The notes under the pieces were generated by a model. The model ran no database searches. It was given only the letters and a program-made list of their open reading frames with translations, and was not told where the DNA came from. Source: an uncultured Pseudodesulfovibrio sp. (GTDB taxonomy: Bacteria > Desulfobacterota > Desulfovibrionia > Desulfovibrionales > Desulfovibrionaceae). From it: a stretch of 64,000 bases of DNA. The translations under genes and the position numbers were made by a program. This document shows positions 52,154 through 60,891 of this stretch, piece after piece (positions within the stretch are counted from its first letter, which is position 1; each line of letters starts with the position of its first letter). The DNA lies in assembly GCF_963662885.1 (NCBI RefSeq), contig NZ_OY760062.1, positions 1-64,000 of the forward strand, in the 5' to 3' direction.

Positions 52154-53371
52154 ATGTCTGTCATCACCGTATTCAACGGACTGTTTTGCGAAGCCGGCGT
52201 GGTGGTCAAGCGCGTGCTCGACGCCACGGATTGCAAACTGGTAACCGACCAGGAGATCGTGGCCGACGCGTCGCACCTGTCGGGCATGGCCGAGGACCGC
52301 ATCGCCCGGGCTTTCCAGGCCAAGGCTTCGGTCTTCAATACCTTCAGCCATGAAAAGGAACAGGCCATCGCCTGGATGCGCCTGGCCGTGGCCCAGCGGC
52401 TGGTCAAGGACGAGAACCTGATCATTCCCGGGTTCGCTTCCCAGCTGCCTGATCCGGCCATCGGCCATATCCTCAAGGTCTGCCTGATCTCCGACCGCAA
52501 GGCGCGCGTTGCCGTGGCCGAGCGGGAAGAGGGCTTTGCCGACAAGCACGCCATGAAACTGATCCGCAAGGACGACGAGGACCGCGCCGCCTGGGTCAAG
52601 GTCCTGCGCGGCGTCGAGGACCCCTGGTCCGGCACCCTTTACGATTTGGTCCTGCCCGTGGCCTCCACCGGCGTGGAGCGCTCGGCCGACCTCATCGTCG
52701 AGCAGCTCGCCAACGCCGCTGTCAAGGTCACGGACCGAAGCCGCGCGCAGGTTCAGGATTTCCTCCTGGCTGCCCGTGTGGAGACCGTGCTGGCCAAGGA
52801 AGGGCACAACGTCCAGGTCTCGTCCAGCAAGGGCACCGTCACCCTGACCATCAACAAGCACGTCCTTTTGCTGGAGAAGCTTGAGCGCGAGCTCAAGGGT
52901 ATCGTTTCCGGCGTGGACGGCGTTCTGGCCGTGGAGGCTCAGGTGGGCAAGGGATTCCACAAGACCGACATCTATCGCAAGATGGACTTCGACGTACCTT
53001 CCAAGGTCCTGCTGGTGGATGACGAGCGGGAATTCGTCCAGACCCTGTCGGAAAGACTGATGATGCGTGACATGGGTTCGGCCGTGGTTTATGATGGGGA
53101 GTCCGCCCTGAACCTGGTCAGGGACGACGAACCCGAGGTCATGATCCTCGACCTGAAGATGCCCGGCATCGACGGTATCGAGGTACTGCGGCGCGTCAAG
53201 AGTGAGCACCCCGACATCGAGGTCATCATCCTGACCGGCCATGGCTCGGAGGCGGACCGTGAAGTGTGCATGGACCTGGGCGCGTTCGCCTACCTGCACA
53301 AGCCCGTTGACATCGACGTCCTGAGCGAGACGCTCAAGGCGGCCAACGAAAAGATCAGGGCCCAAAAGTAA
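52154..53371 (+). CDS. Cytidylate-kinase-like + BON + receiver-domain fusion protein
   Basis: A 405-residue cytosolic protein with three parts. Residues 1 to about 200 resemble the cytidylate kinase-like family: strand VITVF at the start, SLS-like EDRIARAFQAKASVFNTF, LIIPGFASQLPD and HILKVCLISDRKARV. The P-loop is not recognisable (NGLFCEAGV instead of GxxGxGKS), so catalysis is doubtful. Residues about 205-275 look like a BON domain (VSSSKGTVTLTINKH, GVDGVLAVEAQVG). Residues about 282-405 are a receiver with phosphoacceptor Asp333 in VMILDLKMP. It lies 20 bases after the SulP gene. Confidence 0.8.
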   Translation: MSVITVFNGLFCEAGVVVKRVLDATDCKLVTDQEIVADASHLSGMAEDRIARAFQAKASVFNTFSHEKEQAIAWMRLAVAQRLVKDENLIIPGFASQLPDPAIGHILKVCLISDRKARVAVAEREEGFADKHAMKLIRKDDEDRAAWVKVLRGVEDPWSGTLYDLVLPVASTGVERSADLIVEQLANAAVKVTDRSRAQVQDFLLAARVETVLAKEGHNVQVSSSKGTVTLTINKHVLLLEKLERELKGIVSGVDGVLAVEAQVGKGFHKTDIYRKMDFDVPSKVLLVDDEREFVQTLSERLMMRDMGSAVVYDGESALNLVRDDEPEVMILDLKMPGIDGIEVLRRVKSEHPDIEVIILTGHGSEADREVCMDLGAFAYLHKPVDIDVLSETLKAANEKIRAQK

Positions 53372-53392
53372 CCACGGGAGCCGGGTGGCGTG

Positions 53393-55141
53393 ATGGCATC
53401 GTTGATCGAGAAGATACGGCCCCAGTTTTGGGACACCGAGAGCGACGCAGGGGCGAGCAAGAACCTGTTCAACTACCGCCGCATCTGGCGCTTCGCCATC
53501 TTTCTGCTGGCGTTGGTGGCTCTCATCCCGCTGATGGTCATGGCCTTCATCGATTACAACGTCACCCGGCACTCCCTGGAATCCGAAAATCTTCTGCGTA
53601 CCTCCAGGACCACCTCGAACACCCGGCGGACCGTGGCCTACTTCCTGGAGGAGAGGACCAAGGCTCTGGAGTTCCTGGTCCAGGATCAGGGCGTGGATGC
53701 ACTGCGCGACAACAAAAACCTGGCCAAGGTGCTGGCTTCCCTGCAACAAAGCTTCGGCGGTTTCGTGGATATCGGCGTGATCGACTCCCGGGGGCGGCAG
53801 ATCGCCTACATCGGCCCCTACGACCTGCTCGGCCGCGACTACAGCGGGCAGGAGGGGTTCGCGACGACCATGGCCCACGGCACCTACATCAGCCGGGTCT
53901 TCCTCGGCTTCCGCGACGAGCCGCATCTGGTGATCTCGCGCAAGGTGCGCGACACCGGGTCCGGCAGTGATTTCATCCTTCGGGCCACTCTGGACACGGA
54001 CCAGTTCAACTCCATCCTGACCCAGCTCGACCTGCCCGGTGGGGGCGACGCTTTCGTGGTCGACCGGGACGGCATCATCCAGACTCCGTCCAAGGAGCAC
54101 GGGGCACTGCTGACCAAGGTGGACCTCGCTATCCCCGGCTACTCCGACACCACCCGAGTGGAGCAGGTGCGGGGCGGTGACGGCAAGGAGTACACCGTAG
54201 GCTACGCCTACATTTACGACACCCCGTTCATCGTGCTCGTGGTCAAGCACACCCGTGAGCTGATGAAGCCGTTGCAGACCATCCGCATGGAGCTTCTCTG
54301 GATCCTGATCACCAGCATTATCATCATTCTTCTGGTCATCGTGGGCGTGGCCACCTACATGGTCAATAAGATCTACATCGCGGACCAGACCCGCGCCCGG
54401 ACCCTGCACCGCATGGAGCACACCAACCGCATGGCCTCCATCGGACGGCTGGCGGCGGGCGTGGCCCATGAGATCAACAACCCGCTGGCCATCATCAACG
54501 AAAAGGCCGGGTTGATTCACGACCTGTTTACCTACAGACAGGAATACGCTCACGATGAGCGGTTGCTCAAGAACATAGACTCTATTCTCAACTCGGTTGC
54601 CCGCTGCGGCAAGATCACCAAGCGCCTTTTGAGTTTCGCCCGGCATATCGACGTGGAGATGGACGAGATCGAATTCAAGGATCTGGCCAACGAAGTCGTC
54701 GATTTCCTGCGCAAGGAGGCCGAGTACCGGTCCATCACCATCGACATGGATATTCCCGAGCAGCTGCCTCCGTTCGTCTCGGATCGGGGCAAGCTGCAGC
54801 AGATATTCCTCAACCTGGTGAACAACGCCTTCCAGGCCATGAACGACGGCGGGCATTTGTCCATCTCGGCCAGGGAAACCGACGGCGAGCAGTTGGTCTT
54901 CGCTGTGGGTGACGACGGGTGCGGTATCCCGGAAGCGGACATCAAGCGCATCTTCGACCCGTTCTTCTCGACCAAGAAAAAGGTCGGCGGCACCGGTCTG
55001 GGACTGTCCATCACCTATGGGCTGGTTCAGGAGCTGGGCGGTACCATGGCCGTGGAAAGCAAGGTGGGCGTGGGCACGACCTTCACGATTATCATGCCCC
55101 TCAAGGGGAACAAGACCGAAGACAAGACGGACAAGGCATAA
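53393..55141 (+). CDS. Membrane sensor histidine kinase
   Basis: A 582-residue kinase. One membrane helix near residues 33-52 (IFLLALVALIPLMVMAFI), an extracytoplasmic sensor part of about 230 residues with the look of a Cache domain (FVDIGVIDSRGRQIAYIGPY, DAFVVDRDGIIQTPS), a second helix near 300-322, then the phosphoacceptor His359 in GVAHEINNPLA. The ATP-binding domain has the N-box LVNNAFQAM, VGDDGCGIP and GGTGLGLSI. No HAMP motif is clear. Start chosen at ATG 53393; a GTG lies three bases before. Confidence 0.92.
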   Translation: MASLIEKIRPQFWDTESDAGASKNLFNYRRIWRFAIFLLALVALIPLMVMAFIDYNVTRHSLESENLLRTSRTTSNTRRTVAYFLEERTKALEFLVQDQGVDALRDNKNLAKVLASLQQSFGGFVDIGVIDSRGRQIAYIGPYDLLGRDYSGQEGFATTMAHGTYISRVFLGFRDEPHLVISRKVRDTGSGSDFILRATLDTDQFNSILTQLDLPGGGDAFVVDRDGIIQTPSKEHGALLTKVDLAIPGYSDTTRVEQVRGGDGKEYTVGYAYIYDTPFIVLVVKHTRELMKPLQTIRMELLWILITSIIIILLVIVGVATYMVNKIYIADQTRARTLHRMEHTNRMASIGRLAAGVAHEINNPLAIINEKAGLIHDLFTYRQEYAHDERLLKNIDSILNSVARCGKITKRLLSFARHIDVEMDEIEFKDLANEVVDFLRKEAEYRSITIDMDIPEQLPPFVSDRGKLQQIFLNLVNNAFQAMNDGGHLSISARETDGEQLVFAVGDDGCGIPEADIKRIFDPFFSTKKKVGGTGLGLSITYGLVQELGGTMAVESKVGVGTTFTIIMPLKGNKTEDKTDKA

Positions 55142-55142
55142 A

Positions 55143-55493
55143 ATGAAAGTACTGCTGGTAGACGATGAAGTGGAACTGGTCTCCGCCATGGCCGAACGGC
55201 TCGGTTTCCGGGACGTGGACGCGGACTGGACGGACAACGGGGAATCGGCTCTGGCCATGGCCGAAGAGACCCAGTACGACGTGGCCGTTCTGGACATGAA
55301 GATGCCCAGGCTGAGTGGTCTGGAGCTGATGGAACTGCTGGCGGAAAGACATCCGGACATGAAGTTCATCTTCCTGTCCGGCCACGGTTCGGAAGCGGAT
55401 TTCAAGGCGGGCTGCGCCGCGGGCTGCAACTACCTTATCAAGCCCATCCAGCTCGAGGACCTCGTGGCCCTGATCCGCAAGGTGGCGGCGTAA
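55143..55493 (+). CDS. Single-domain response regulator
   Basis: A 116-residue receiver only: MKVLLVDDEVELV with acidic pair, phosphoacceptor Asp51 in VAVLDMKMP, the switch Ser in IFLSGHGSEAD and the lysine in YLIKP. It has no output domain, so it would pass phosphate or bind a partner. It starts one base after the kinase stop, indicating coupled translation. Of the three receivers here it shares the GHGSEAD segment with the one in the fusion at 52154. Confidence 0.95.
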   Translation: MKVLLVDDEVELVSAMAERLGFRDVDADWTDNGESALAMAEETQYDVAVLDMKMPRLSGLELMELLAERHPDMKFIFLSGHGSEADFKAGCAAGCNYLIKPIQLEDLVALIRKVAA

Positions 55494-55509
55494 CCGCAAA
55501 GGAGACTCA

Positions 55510-56160
55510 ATGAGCCGGACCCAATGCGAAACCCGTGAGGGACTGCGATTTTTCGGACGGATCAGCGCGTCCGTTTCCCACGAGATCAAGAACGTGTTCG
55601 CCGTGATCAATGAGGCGGCCGGTCTGATCGAGGATTTTACGCTCATGGCCGAACGGGGGATGCCCCTCCAACCCGAGCGGCTCAAGAGCGCGGCCAATTC
55701 CATCCAGGGCCAGATCAAACGCGGTGACGCCATCGTCAAGAACATGAATGCGTTCGCCCATTCCACCGATGAGGACCGCCGGGAAGTGGACCTTGTCGAG
55801 GCCCTTAGGCTGGCGGCCGGTTTGACCTCACGTTTCGCCGATATGCGCCAGATCAAATTGACCATGGGCGAGAGCGAGCCCGTTTCCATGGTCGCCTGTC
55901 CCTTTGATCTGACGCGGCTGCTGCACTCCTCAATAGTGGCGGCCTTCGATTCCATGCAACCGGGCGACACGCTGGCCGTCAGCGTCCGCCCCGATGGCGG
56001 CGGCGCATCGTTCTCCCTTTCCGTACCCGGAAAGGATGCACCGCTGAAGGATGACGAACCGTTTGCCGACCAGGCACGGGCCATGAACGCCCGCGTGACG
56101 GTGGACGAAAAGACCGGGGCCAGCCAGTTGCTGCTTGCGGACAAGGGCGCTCCCGCGTAA
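55510..56160 (+). CDS. Degenerate histidine kinase-like phosphotransferase (ChpT-like)
   Basis: A 216-residue soluble protein. The first part is a dimerisation/phosphotransfer-type helix pair with a histidine at residue 24 in ISASVSHEIKNVFAVINEA. The rest has the layout of an ATPase domain but without its motifs: LLHSSIVAAFDSM stands where the asparagine box should be and no GxG loop is seen. Proteins of this design, such as ChpT, shuttle phosphate between receivers without ATP. AAAGGAG precedes the ATG. It sits between two receiver genes, which fits such a role. That function is inference. Confidence 0.75.
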   Translation: MSRTQCETREGLRFFGRISASVSHEIKNVFAVINEAAGLIEDFTLMAERGMPLQPERLKSAANSIQGQIKRGDAIVKNMNAFAHSTDEDRREVDLVEALRLAAGLTSRFADMRQIKLTMGESEPVSMVACPFDLTRLLHSSIVAAFDSMQPGDTLAVSVRPDGGGASFSLSVPGKDAPLKDDEPFADQARAMNARVTVDEKTGASQLLLADKGAPA

Positions 56161-56192
56161 GACAACATTCATACCTGATCGGAGAAGACAAA

Positions 56193-56621
56193 ATGGCAGA
56201 AAAAGTACTGCTTATCGATGATGAAGTGGAATTCCTCGAGGCCCTGTCCGAACGGATGGAGATCCGGGGCATGGATGTGACCACGGCTGAAAACGCCAAC
56301 ACCGCGGTCAGCGCGATCAATTCCGGCGATTTCGACGCCATCGTGCTGGATCTGCAGATGCCGGACATGAACGGTATCGACATGCTCAAGATCATCCGCA
56401 AGTCCAACCCTGACATGCAGGTCATACTGCTCACGGGTCAGGCCACTCTGGAAGCGGGCATCCAGGCCATGAAGCTTGGTGCCATGGACTTCATGGAAAA
56501 GCCCGCGGATATCGACGCCCTGACCGACAAGATCAAGAAGGCGCAGGCCAAGAAGATGGTCATCGTGGAAAAGAAGACCGAGAAAAAGGTCAACGATATC
56601 CTCAAATCCAAGGGGTGGTGA
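56193..56621 (+). CDS. Response regulator with charged C-terminal extension
   Basis: A 142-residue receiver protein: MAEKVLLIDDEVEFLEAL, phosphoacceptor Asp53 in IVLDLQMPDM, LLTGQATLEAGIQAMKLGAMDFMEKP. About 20 residues after the receiver are lysine/glutamate-rich and helical, too short for a DNA-binding domain. GGAG precedes the ATG. Last gene of the cassette before a strong terminator. Confidence 0.93.
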   Translation: MAEKVLLIDDEVEFLEALSERMEIRGMDVTTAENANTAVSAINSGDFDAIVLDLQMPDMNGIDMLKIIRKSNPDMQVILLTGQATLEAGIQAMKLGAMDFMEKPADIDALTDKIKKAQAKKMVIVEKKTEKKVNDILKSKGW

Positions 56622-56644
56622 TTCACCCCAACGTTCAAGACGAA

Positions 56645-56679
56645 AAAAAGGCTGCCGGATTATTTCCGGCAGCCTTTTT
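56645..56679. terminator. Bidirectional terminator closing the signalling cassette
   Basis: AAAAAGGCTGCCGG (56645-56658) and CCGGCAGCCTTTTT (56666-56679) are perfect 14-base arms with a seven-base loop. A and T runs on both sides serve the cassette and the convergent GNAT gene. Confidence 0.92.
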
Positions 56680-56697
56680 CATTGCGTACTAGCGGGC

Positions 56698-57195
56698 TCA
56701 GTCCTGCAGGTCCAGGCTCATTGCGTGCCAGGCCACGCCGCCGTGGGTTGACGCGGACAGGCCGTCGTCCGTGAAACCGAAGCGGGTGTAGAAGGGCAGA
56801 AGGTCTTCCTTGCACAGCAGCATGATGTCGTCTTTGCCCATGTCGCCGGCGTGTTCGATGAAGTTGGTCAGCAGCTTTCTGGCGATGCCGCGCTTTTGAA
56901 AATTCGGATGCACGGACAGGGAGAAGATGACCAGATGGCGGCCTTCGGGGTCGTGCCCGATGAGTTGCTTGAACTCTTCGTCCGTGATGTCGTCCTTGTC
57001 GGTGGAACCCGAGTTCACCTGAGCGACCACCTTGCCTTCCCACTCGGCGACCAGGAACCCCTCGGGGTACATTTCGATACGGTTGCGCAGGCTGCTTGCC
57101 CAGGCCGCTTCGGCAGGGGGGAAGCAATTGACCTCAATGGTATGGCAGGCAGGCAGGTCGTCCATGTCCGCGTGGCGTATTGTCAGGCCTTTCAT
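56698..57195 (-). CDS. GNAT-family N-acetyltransferase
   Basis: A 165-residue acetyltransferase-like protein. The acetyl-CoA-binding motif is in LSVHPNFQKRGIARKLL, preceded by a strand (HLVIFSLSV) and followed by LLCKEDLLPFYTRFGF, typical of the family. The substrate is not predictable. The start chosen is the ATG at 57195, two bases after the stop of the ABC-F gene; a TTG at 57201 is possible. Probably cotranscribed with that gene. Confidence 0.85.
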   Translation of the reverse strand: MKGLTIRHADMDDLPACHTIEVNCFPPAEAAWASSLRNRIEMYPEGFLVAEWEGKVVAQVNSGSTDKDDITDEEFKQLIGHDPEGRHLVIFSLSVHPNFQKRGIARKLLTNFIEHAGDMGKDDIMLLCKEDLLPFYTRFGFTDDGLSASTHGGVAWHAMSLDLQD

Positions 57196-57197
57196 GA

Positions 57198-59138
57198 TCA
57201 ATCCAGCTCCACGCCCTCAAGGGCAGTTTCGAGTTCTTCCCAGGTCTCATAGGCGATTTCAAGGTCGGACTCAAGGGTTTCCAACCGTTTTTGATCGTCG
57301 GCCATTACTTCACCGGAATTCTTGTAGTAATCGGCAGATCCCATGCGCTCCTGCAGTGCGCCGAGTTCGGTTTCCAGCGTCTCTATTCGGGCGGGCATGG
57401 CCTTGAGTTCCTCTCGTTTCTTCTCCAGCTCGAACTTTTCCTTGTAGCTCAGCTTGCGCTTGGCCGGTGCCGCTTTCCGGGGGGCGGATTCGGGTTCGGC
57501 TTTGGGCTTACACGCCTTGACCGGGGCGGGCGCCGTGGCCGGGCGTTGCCTGAGCCAGTCGTCATAGCCGCCCACGTACTCGGCCACCCGGCCATTGCCC
57601 TCGAAGGCTATGGACGAGGTGACCACATTGTTCAGGAAGTCGCGGTCGTGGCTGACCAGCAGCAGGGTGCCGGGGTAGTCCATGAGCAGCTCTTCCAGAA
57701 GATCCAGGGTCTCGGCATCCAGGTCGTTGGTCGGTTCGTCCATGACCAGGACGTTGGACGGTCTGGTGAACAGCTTGGCCAGCAAGAGCCGGTTGCGCTC
57801 GCCGCCGGACAGCACGCTGACAGGGACCTTGGCCCGGTCCGGGGTGAACAGGAAATCCTTGAGGTGGGACATGACGTGGCGGCGGTTGCCGTTGATGTCC
57901 ACGAAGTCGTTGCCCTCGGCGACGTTGTAGCGGGCCGAACGGGTCTCATCGAGCTGGAGGCGCAGCTGATCGAAATAGTTGATCTGGAGGTTCACTCCGT
58001 GGCGCACGCTGCCGGACTGCGGCGTTAACTCGCCGAGCAGGATTTTCAGCAGAGTGGTCTTGCCCGCGCCGTTGGGGCCGATGAGGCCGACCTTGTCTCC
58101 GCGCATGACGGTGGTGGAGAAGTCCGCGATCAGGGCTTTGTCATCGAACCCGAAACAGAGGTCCTTGGCTTCGATGACGAGCTTGCCCGTGCGTTCAGCC
58201 TCCTGAATGACCATCTTCACCGAGCCCACGCGCTCCCGTCGTGCGCTCCGTTCCGCGCGCATCTTCCGCAGGTCCCGGACACGGCCCATGTTTCGGGTGC
58301 GCCGGGCTTTGATGCCCTGACGGATCCAGGTTTCCTCCTCGGCCAGCTTGCGGTCGAAGTTGTGGTTCTGCTTGGCCTCCGCAGACAGAGCTTCATCCTT
58401 GCGTTCGAGATAGGTCTCGTAGTCGCATTCCCAACTGGTCAGTCGTCCACGGTCCAGCTCCACGATGCGCGTGGCTAGCCTGCGCAGGAAGGCGCGGTCA
58501 TGGGTGACGAAGAGCAGGGCCGCGTTTTGGCGCAACAGGAAGTCCTCAAGCCAGGAGATGGAGTCGATGTCCAGGTGGTTGGTGGGCTCGTCCAGGATGA
58601 GCAGTTCCGGGCCGGAAACCAGGGCGCGGGCCAGGAGCACGCGGCGTTTGGTGCCGCCGGAAAGGGAGGAAAAAAGGTCGTCGCCGTCGAGCTTGAGGTG
58701 CGAGAGCACGGTTTCGATGGTCTGGTGGTGCGGCCAGCCGCCGGCGTCTTCCAGGGCGTGCTGGGCGTTCTCGAGTCGATCCACCAGATCCTGCCCCGGG
58801 TCCGGATATTCGGCCAGGGCGCGGGCTGCGTCATGGTAGGCGGCCAGATGTTCGCCAACCTCGCCCAACCCCTTGGCCGTAATGTCGTAGACCGTGCCCT
58901 CCAGAGTCTGGGGGACTTCCTGGGGGAGCATGGCCACTCGGCAGCCGCGCTGATAGTCCACGGAACCCGTGTCCGGCGGGGTAATGCCCTCGATGATGGA
59001 CAGCAGTGTGGACTTGCCTTCGCCGTTACGGCCGAGCAGGCACACGCGCTCGCCCGGCTCGATCTGCATGGACACCTTGTCCAGCAGTACCGTGCCGGTG
59101 AAATTGATCGATATATCTCGTAAACTGACCAGGGCCAT
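57198..59138 (-). CDS. uup: ABC-F ATPase, Uup type
   Basis: A 646-residue soluble protein with two ATP-binding cassettes: Walker A GRNGEGKST and GPNGAGKTT, signatures LSGGTKRR and LSGGERNR, and Walker B ILDEPTNHLD and VMDEPTNDLD. A C-terminal coiled-coil-rich tail (KRKLSYKEKFELEKKREELK and onwards) is characteristic of Uup rather than EttA. Uup proteins act on ribosomes or recombination intermediates. ATG at 59138; a TTG at 59150 would extend by four residues. Confidence 0.93.
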   Translation of the reverse strand: MALVSLRDISINFTGTVLLDKVSMQIEPGERVCLLGRNGEGKSTLLSIIEGITPPDTGSVDYQRGCRVAMLPQEVPQTLEGTVYDITAKGLGEVGEHLAAYHDAARALAEYPDPGQDLVDRLENAQHALEDAGGWPHHQTIETVLSHLKLDGDDLFSSLSGGTKRRVLLARALVSGPELLILDEPTNHLDIDSISWLEDFLLRQNAALLFVTHDRAFLRRLATRIVELDRGRLTSWECDYETYLERKDEALSAEAKQNHNFDRKLAEEETWIRQGIKARRTRNMGRVRDLRKMRAERSARRERVGSVKMVIQEAERTGKLVIEAKDLCFGFDDKALIADFSTTVMRGDKVGLIGPNGAGKTTLLKILLGELTPQSGSVRHGVNLQINYFDQLRLQLDETRSARYNVAEGNDFVDINGNRRHVMSHLKDFLFTPDRAKVPVSVLSGGERNRLLLAKLFTRPSNVLVMDEPTNDLDAETLDLLEELLMDYPGTLLLVSHDRDFLNNVVTSSIAFEGNGRVAEYVGGYDDWLRQRPATAPAPVKACKPKAEPESAPRKAAPAKRKLSYKEKFELEKKREELKAMPARIETLETELGALQERMGSADYYKNSGEVMADDQKRLETLESDLEIAYETWEELETALEGVELD

Positions 59139-59186
59139 GGCGTCGCTCAAAGAAAAGGGGCTGCGGACAGCCCCGTTGATGTTTGG

Positions 59187-59837
59187 TTACCCGCAGGCGT
59201 CCTGAAACGCCTTGTGTCGTTCACCGTAGGGCGGATACTTGAAGAATGCCGAGCCGGACACGAGGACATCCACGCCCGCTTCTGTCAGCTCGCGCGCGTT
59301 GTCCAGGGTCACGCCGCCGTCGATCTGGATCAGGGTCTCGGCTCCGGCCTCGTCGATCATCTTTTTGAGATCGCGGACCTTGTCCAGGCAGAACGGGATG
59401 AACTTCTGCCCGCCAAACCCAGGATTCACGGACATGACTAACACCATGTACAGCTGGGGCAGGAGATAGCGGATGGTTTCGGGCGAGGTGTGCGGGTTCA
59501 GCGCCACTGCGGGCTTGGCTCCGGCCTCGGCGATCTGTGCGCAGACCCGCTCCAGGTGGGTGCACGCCTCTGCGTGAACGCAGATCAGGTCTGCCCCGGC
59601 ATCGACAAATTCGCCGATGTACCGGCCCGGGTCCTCGATCATCAGGTGGCAGTCGAAAAAGAGTTTGGACTTGGCACGCATGGCCTTGATGATCGGCGGC
59701 CCGAAGGTGATGTTGGGCACGAACATGCCGTCCATGACGTCCAGATGGACCCAGGACAGGCCTGCGGCTTCCAGGGCTTTCAGCTCGGTTTCTATGTTGG
59801 CGAAATCCGAGGAGAGCATGGAGGGGGAAAGTATCAT
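59187..59837 (-). CDS. rpe: Ribulose-phosphate 3-epimerase
   Basis: A 216-residue TIM-barrel enzyme interconverting ribulose 5-phosphate and xylulose 5-phosphate. Signatures are SPSMLSSDFAN, WVHLDVMDGMFVPNITFGP, FDCHLMIEDP and VMSVNPGFGGQKFIP, with IQIDGGVTLDNA near the end. The ATG at 59837 follows GGAG by eight bases; the longer frame to 59996 adds a non-conserved tail. It is 48 bases from uup. Confidence 0.96.
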   Translation of the reverse strand: MILSPSMLSSDFANIETELKALEAAGLSWVHLDVMDGMFVPNITFGPPIIKAMRAKSKLFFDCHLMIEDPGRYIGEFVDAGADLICVHAEACTHLERVCAQIAEAGAKPAVALNPHTSPETIRYLLPQLYMVLVMSVNPGFGGQKFIPFCLDKVRDLKKMIDEAGAETLIQIDGGVTLDNARELTEAGVDVLVSGSAFFKYPPYGERHKAFQDACG

Positions 59838-59976
59838 TCGCGTCGCTCCGCTTGGTGGTTTTGCTGGCAAAGGTGTACCTGCTCGCGGTTTGGACCGCAA
59901 GTCTTTCAAGCTTGTCGGCCCGGCCGGGGACAAATTTATCATTTTGCCTTTGTTGAAAATGCTGTAGGCGTACTCT

Positions 59977-60801
59977 ATGGCTATCCTCAAGCTCAAAATA
60001 CTTCCCTTCTTCCTCTTTTTTTGGGGGCTGCTCTTTCTCGTATCGACCGGTACGGCCCGGGCAGACCATGTCCAATTCTACGTCGATGCGCTGCCGCCCT
60101 ATGCCGTGTTGCACGAAGACAGTCCGCCAACCGGGTTCGCTGTGGAGCTGATGGGGCATTTGATGGACGAAGTCGGAGAGCATTTCGCGCCTTCAGACAT
60201 CAAGGTGATGAATTGGGCACGGGCCGTCCACGAGGTCGAGGTGGTGGCCGGGACCTCGCTGCTCGTACTGGCCAAACTTCCGGAGCGGGTTGATCGTTTC
60301 AAGTGGGTTGGACCGATGGACACGCTTCCCATAGGCGTTTTCGCGGCCAAGGATTCTCACGTAGTGGTCAAGAAGGTGAGCGACTTGAAAAAGTACAGCA
60401 TCGGCATGGTCCGCAACACGGCGCCATACCGCGTCCTGATCAAGGCCGTTCCCGAAATCTGGCAAAATCTCATCATGCTCAGCGGTATTCCCGCCCAGCT
60501 CAGAATGCTTCGGGAGGGCAGGGTCGATGTGATTGTCCAGGCCGTGGGCGCGTCCAACACCCTGATGGACGATGAGGGCATGGATACGGAGAACTACCGT
60601 ATCGTTTACCGGTTCGAGCCGTTGCAGATATATTTCGGGTTCAACAAGAGCACGAATGACAAACTGATCCGTCGGCTCCAGTCGGCTCTGGACCGGTTCA
60701 AACAAGTGGATGCGTCAGGGACGAGTCCGTATGACCGGTTGCGGGAAAAGTTTTTCGGAGGCGCCGAGGCTGAAGTGTCCGGGGAGACCGATGCCGAGTG
60801 A
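59977..60801 (+). CDS. Periplasmic solute-binding protein, family 3 type, orphan
   Basis: A 274-residue exported protein with signal peptide (core FFLFFWGLLFLVSTG) cut after ARA. The mature part starts DHVQFYVDALPPYAVLHEDSPPTG, and has DRFKWVGPMDTLPIGVFAAKDS and GFNKSTNDKLIRRLQ. No transporter genes adjoin. It resembles the next protein (60892) and the one at 1476 in the FKWVGP segment and length, so these are paralogues. The ligand is unknown. Confidence 0.8.
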   Translation: MAILKLKILPFFLFFWGLLFLVSTGTARADHVQFYVDALPPYAVLHEDSPPTGFAVELMGHLMDEVGEHFAPSDIKVMNWARAVHEVEVVAGTSLLVLAKLPERVDRFKWVGPMDTLPIGVFAAKDSHVVVKKVSDLKKYSIGMVRNTAPYRVLIKAVPEIWQNLIMLSGIPAQLRMLREGRVDVIVQAVGASNTLMDDEGMDTENYRIVYRFEPLQIYFGFNKSTNDKLIRRLQSALDRFKQVDASGTSPYDRLREKFFGGAEAEVSGETDAE

Positions 60802-60891
60802 ACCCGGCCCTTTTCCGAACCGCACCCGCTTTTGAGCGTTTTTGAATCATAGCGTCACTGGATAAACCCCGAAAAGGAGATCTCGCACCGT

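Noticed and set aside
52130..55429. Long minus-strand frame (1099 codons) opposite the signalling genes
   Set aside because: A mirror of three well-supported coding regions, without recognisable domains.
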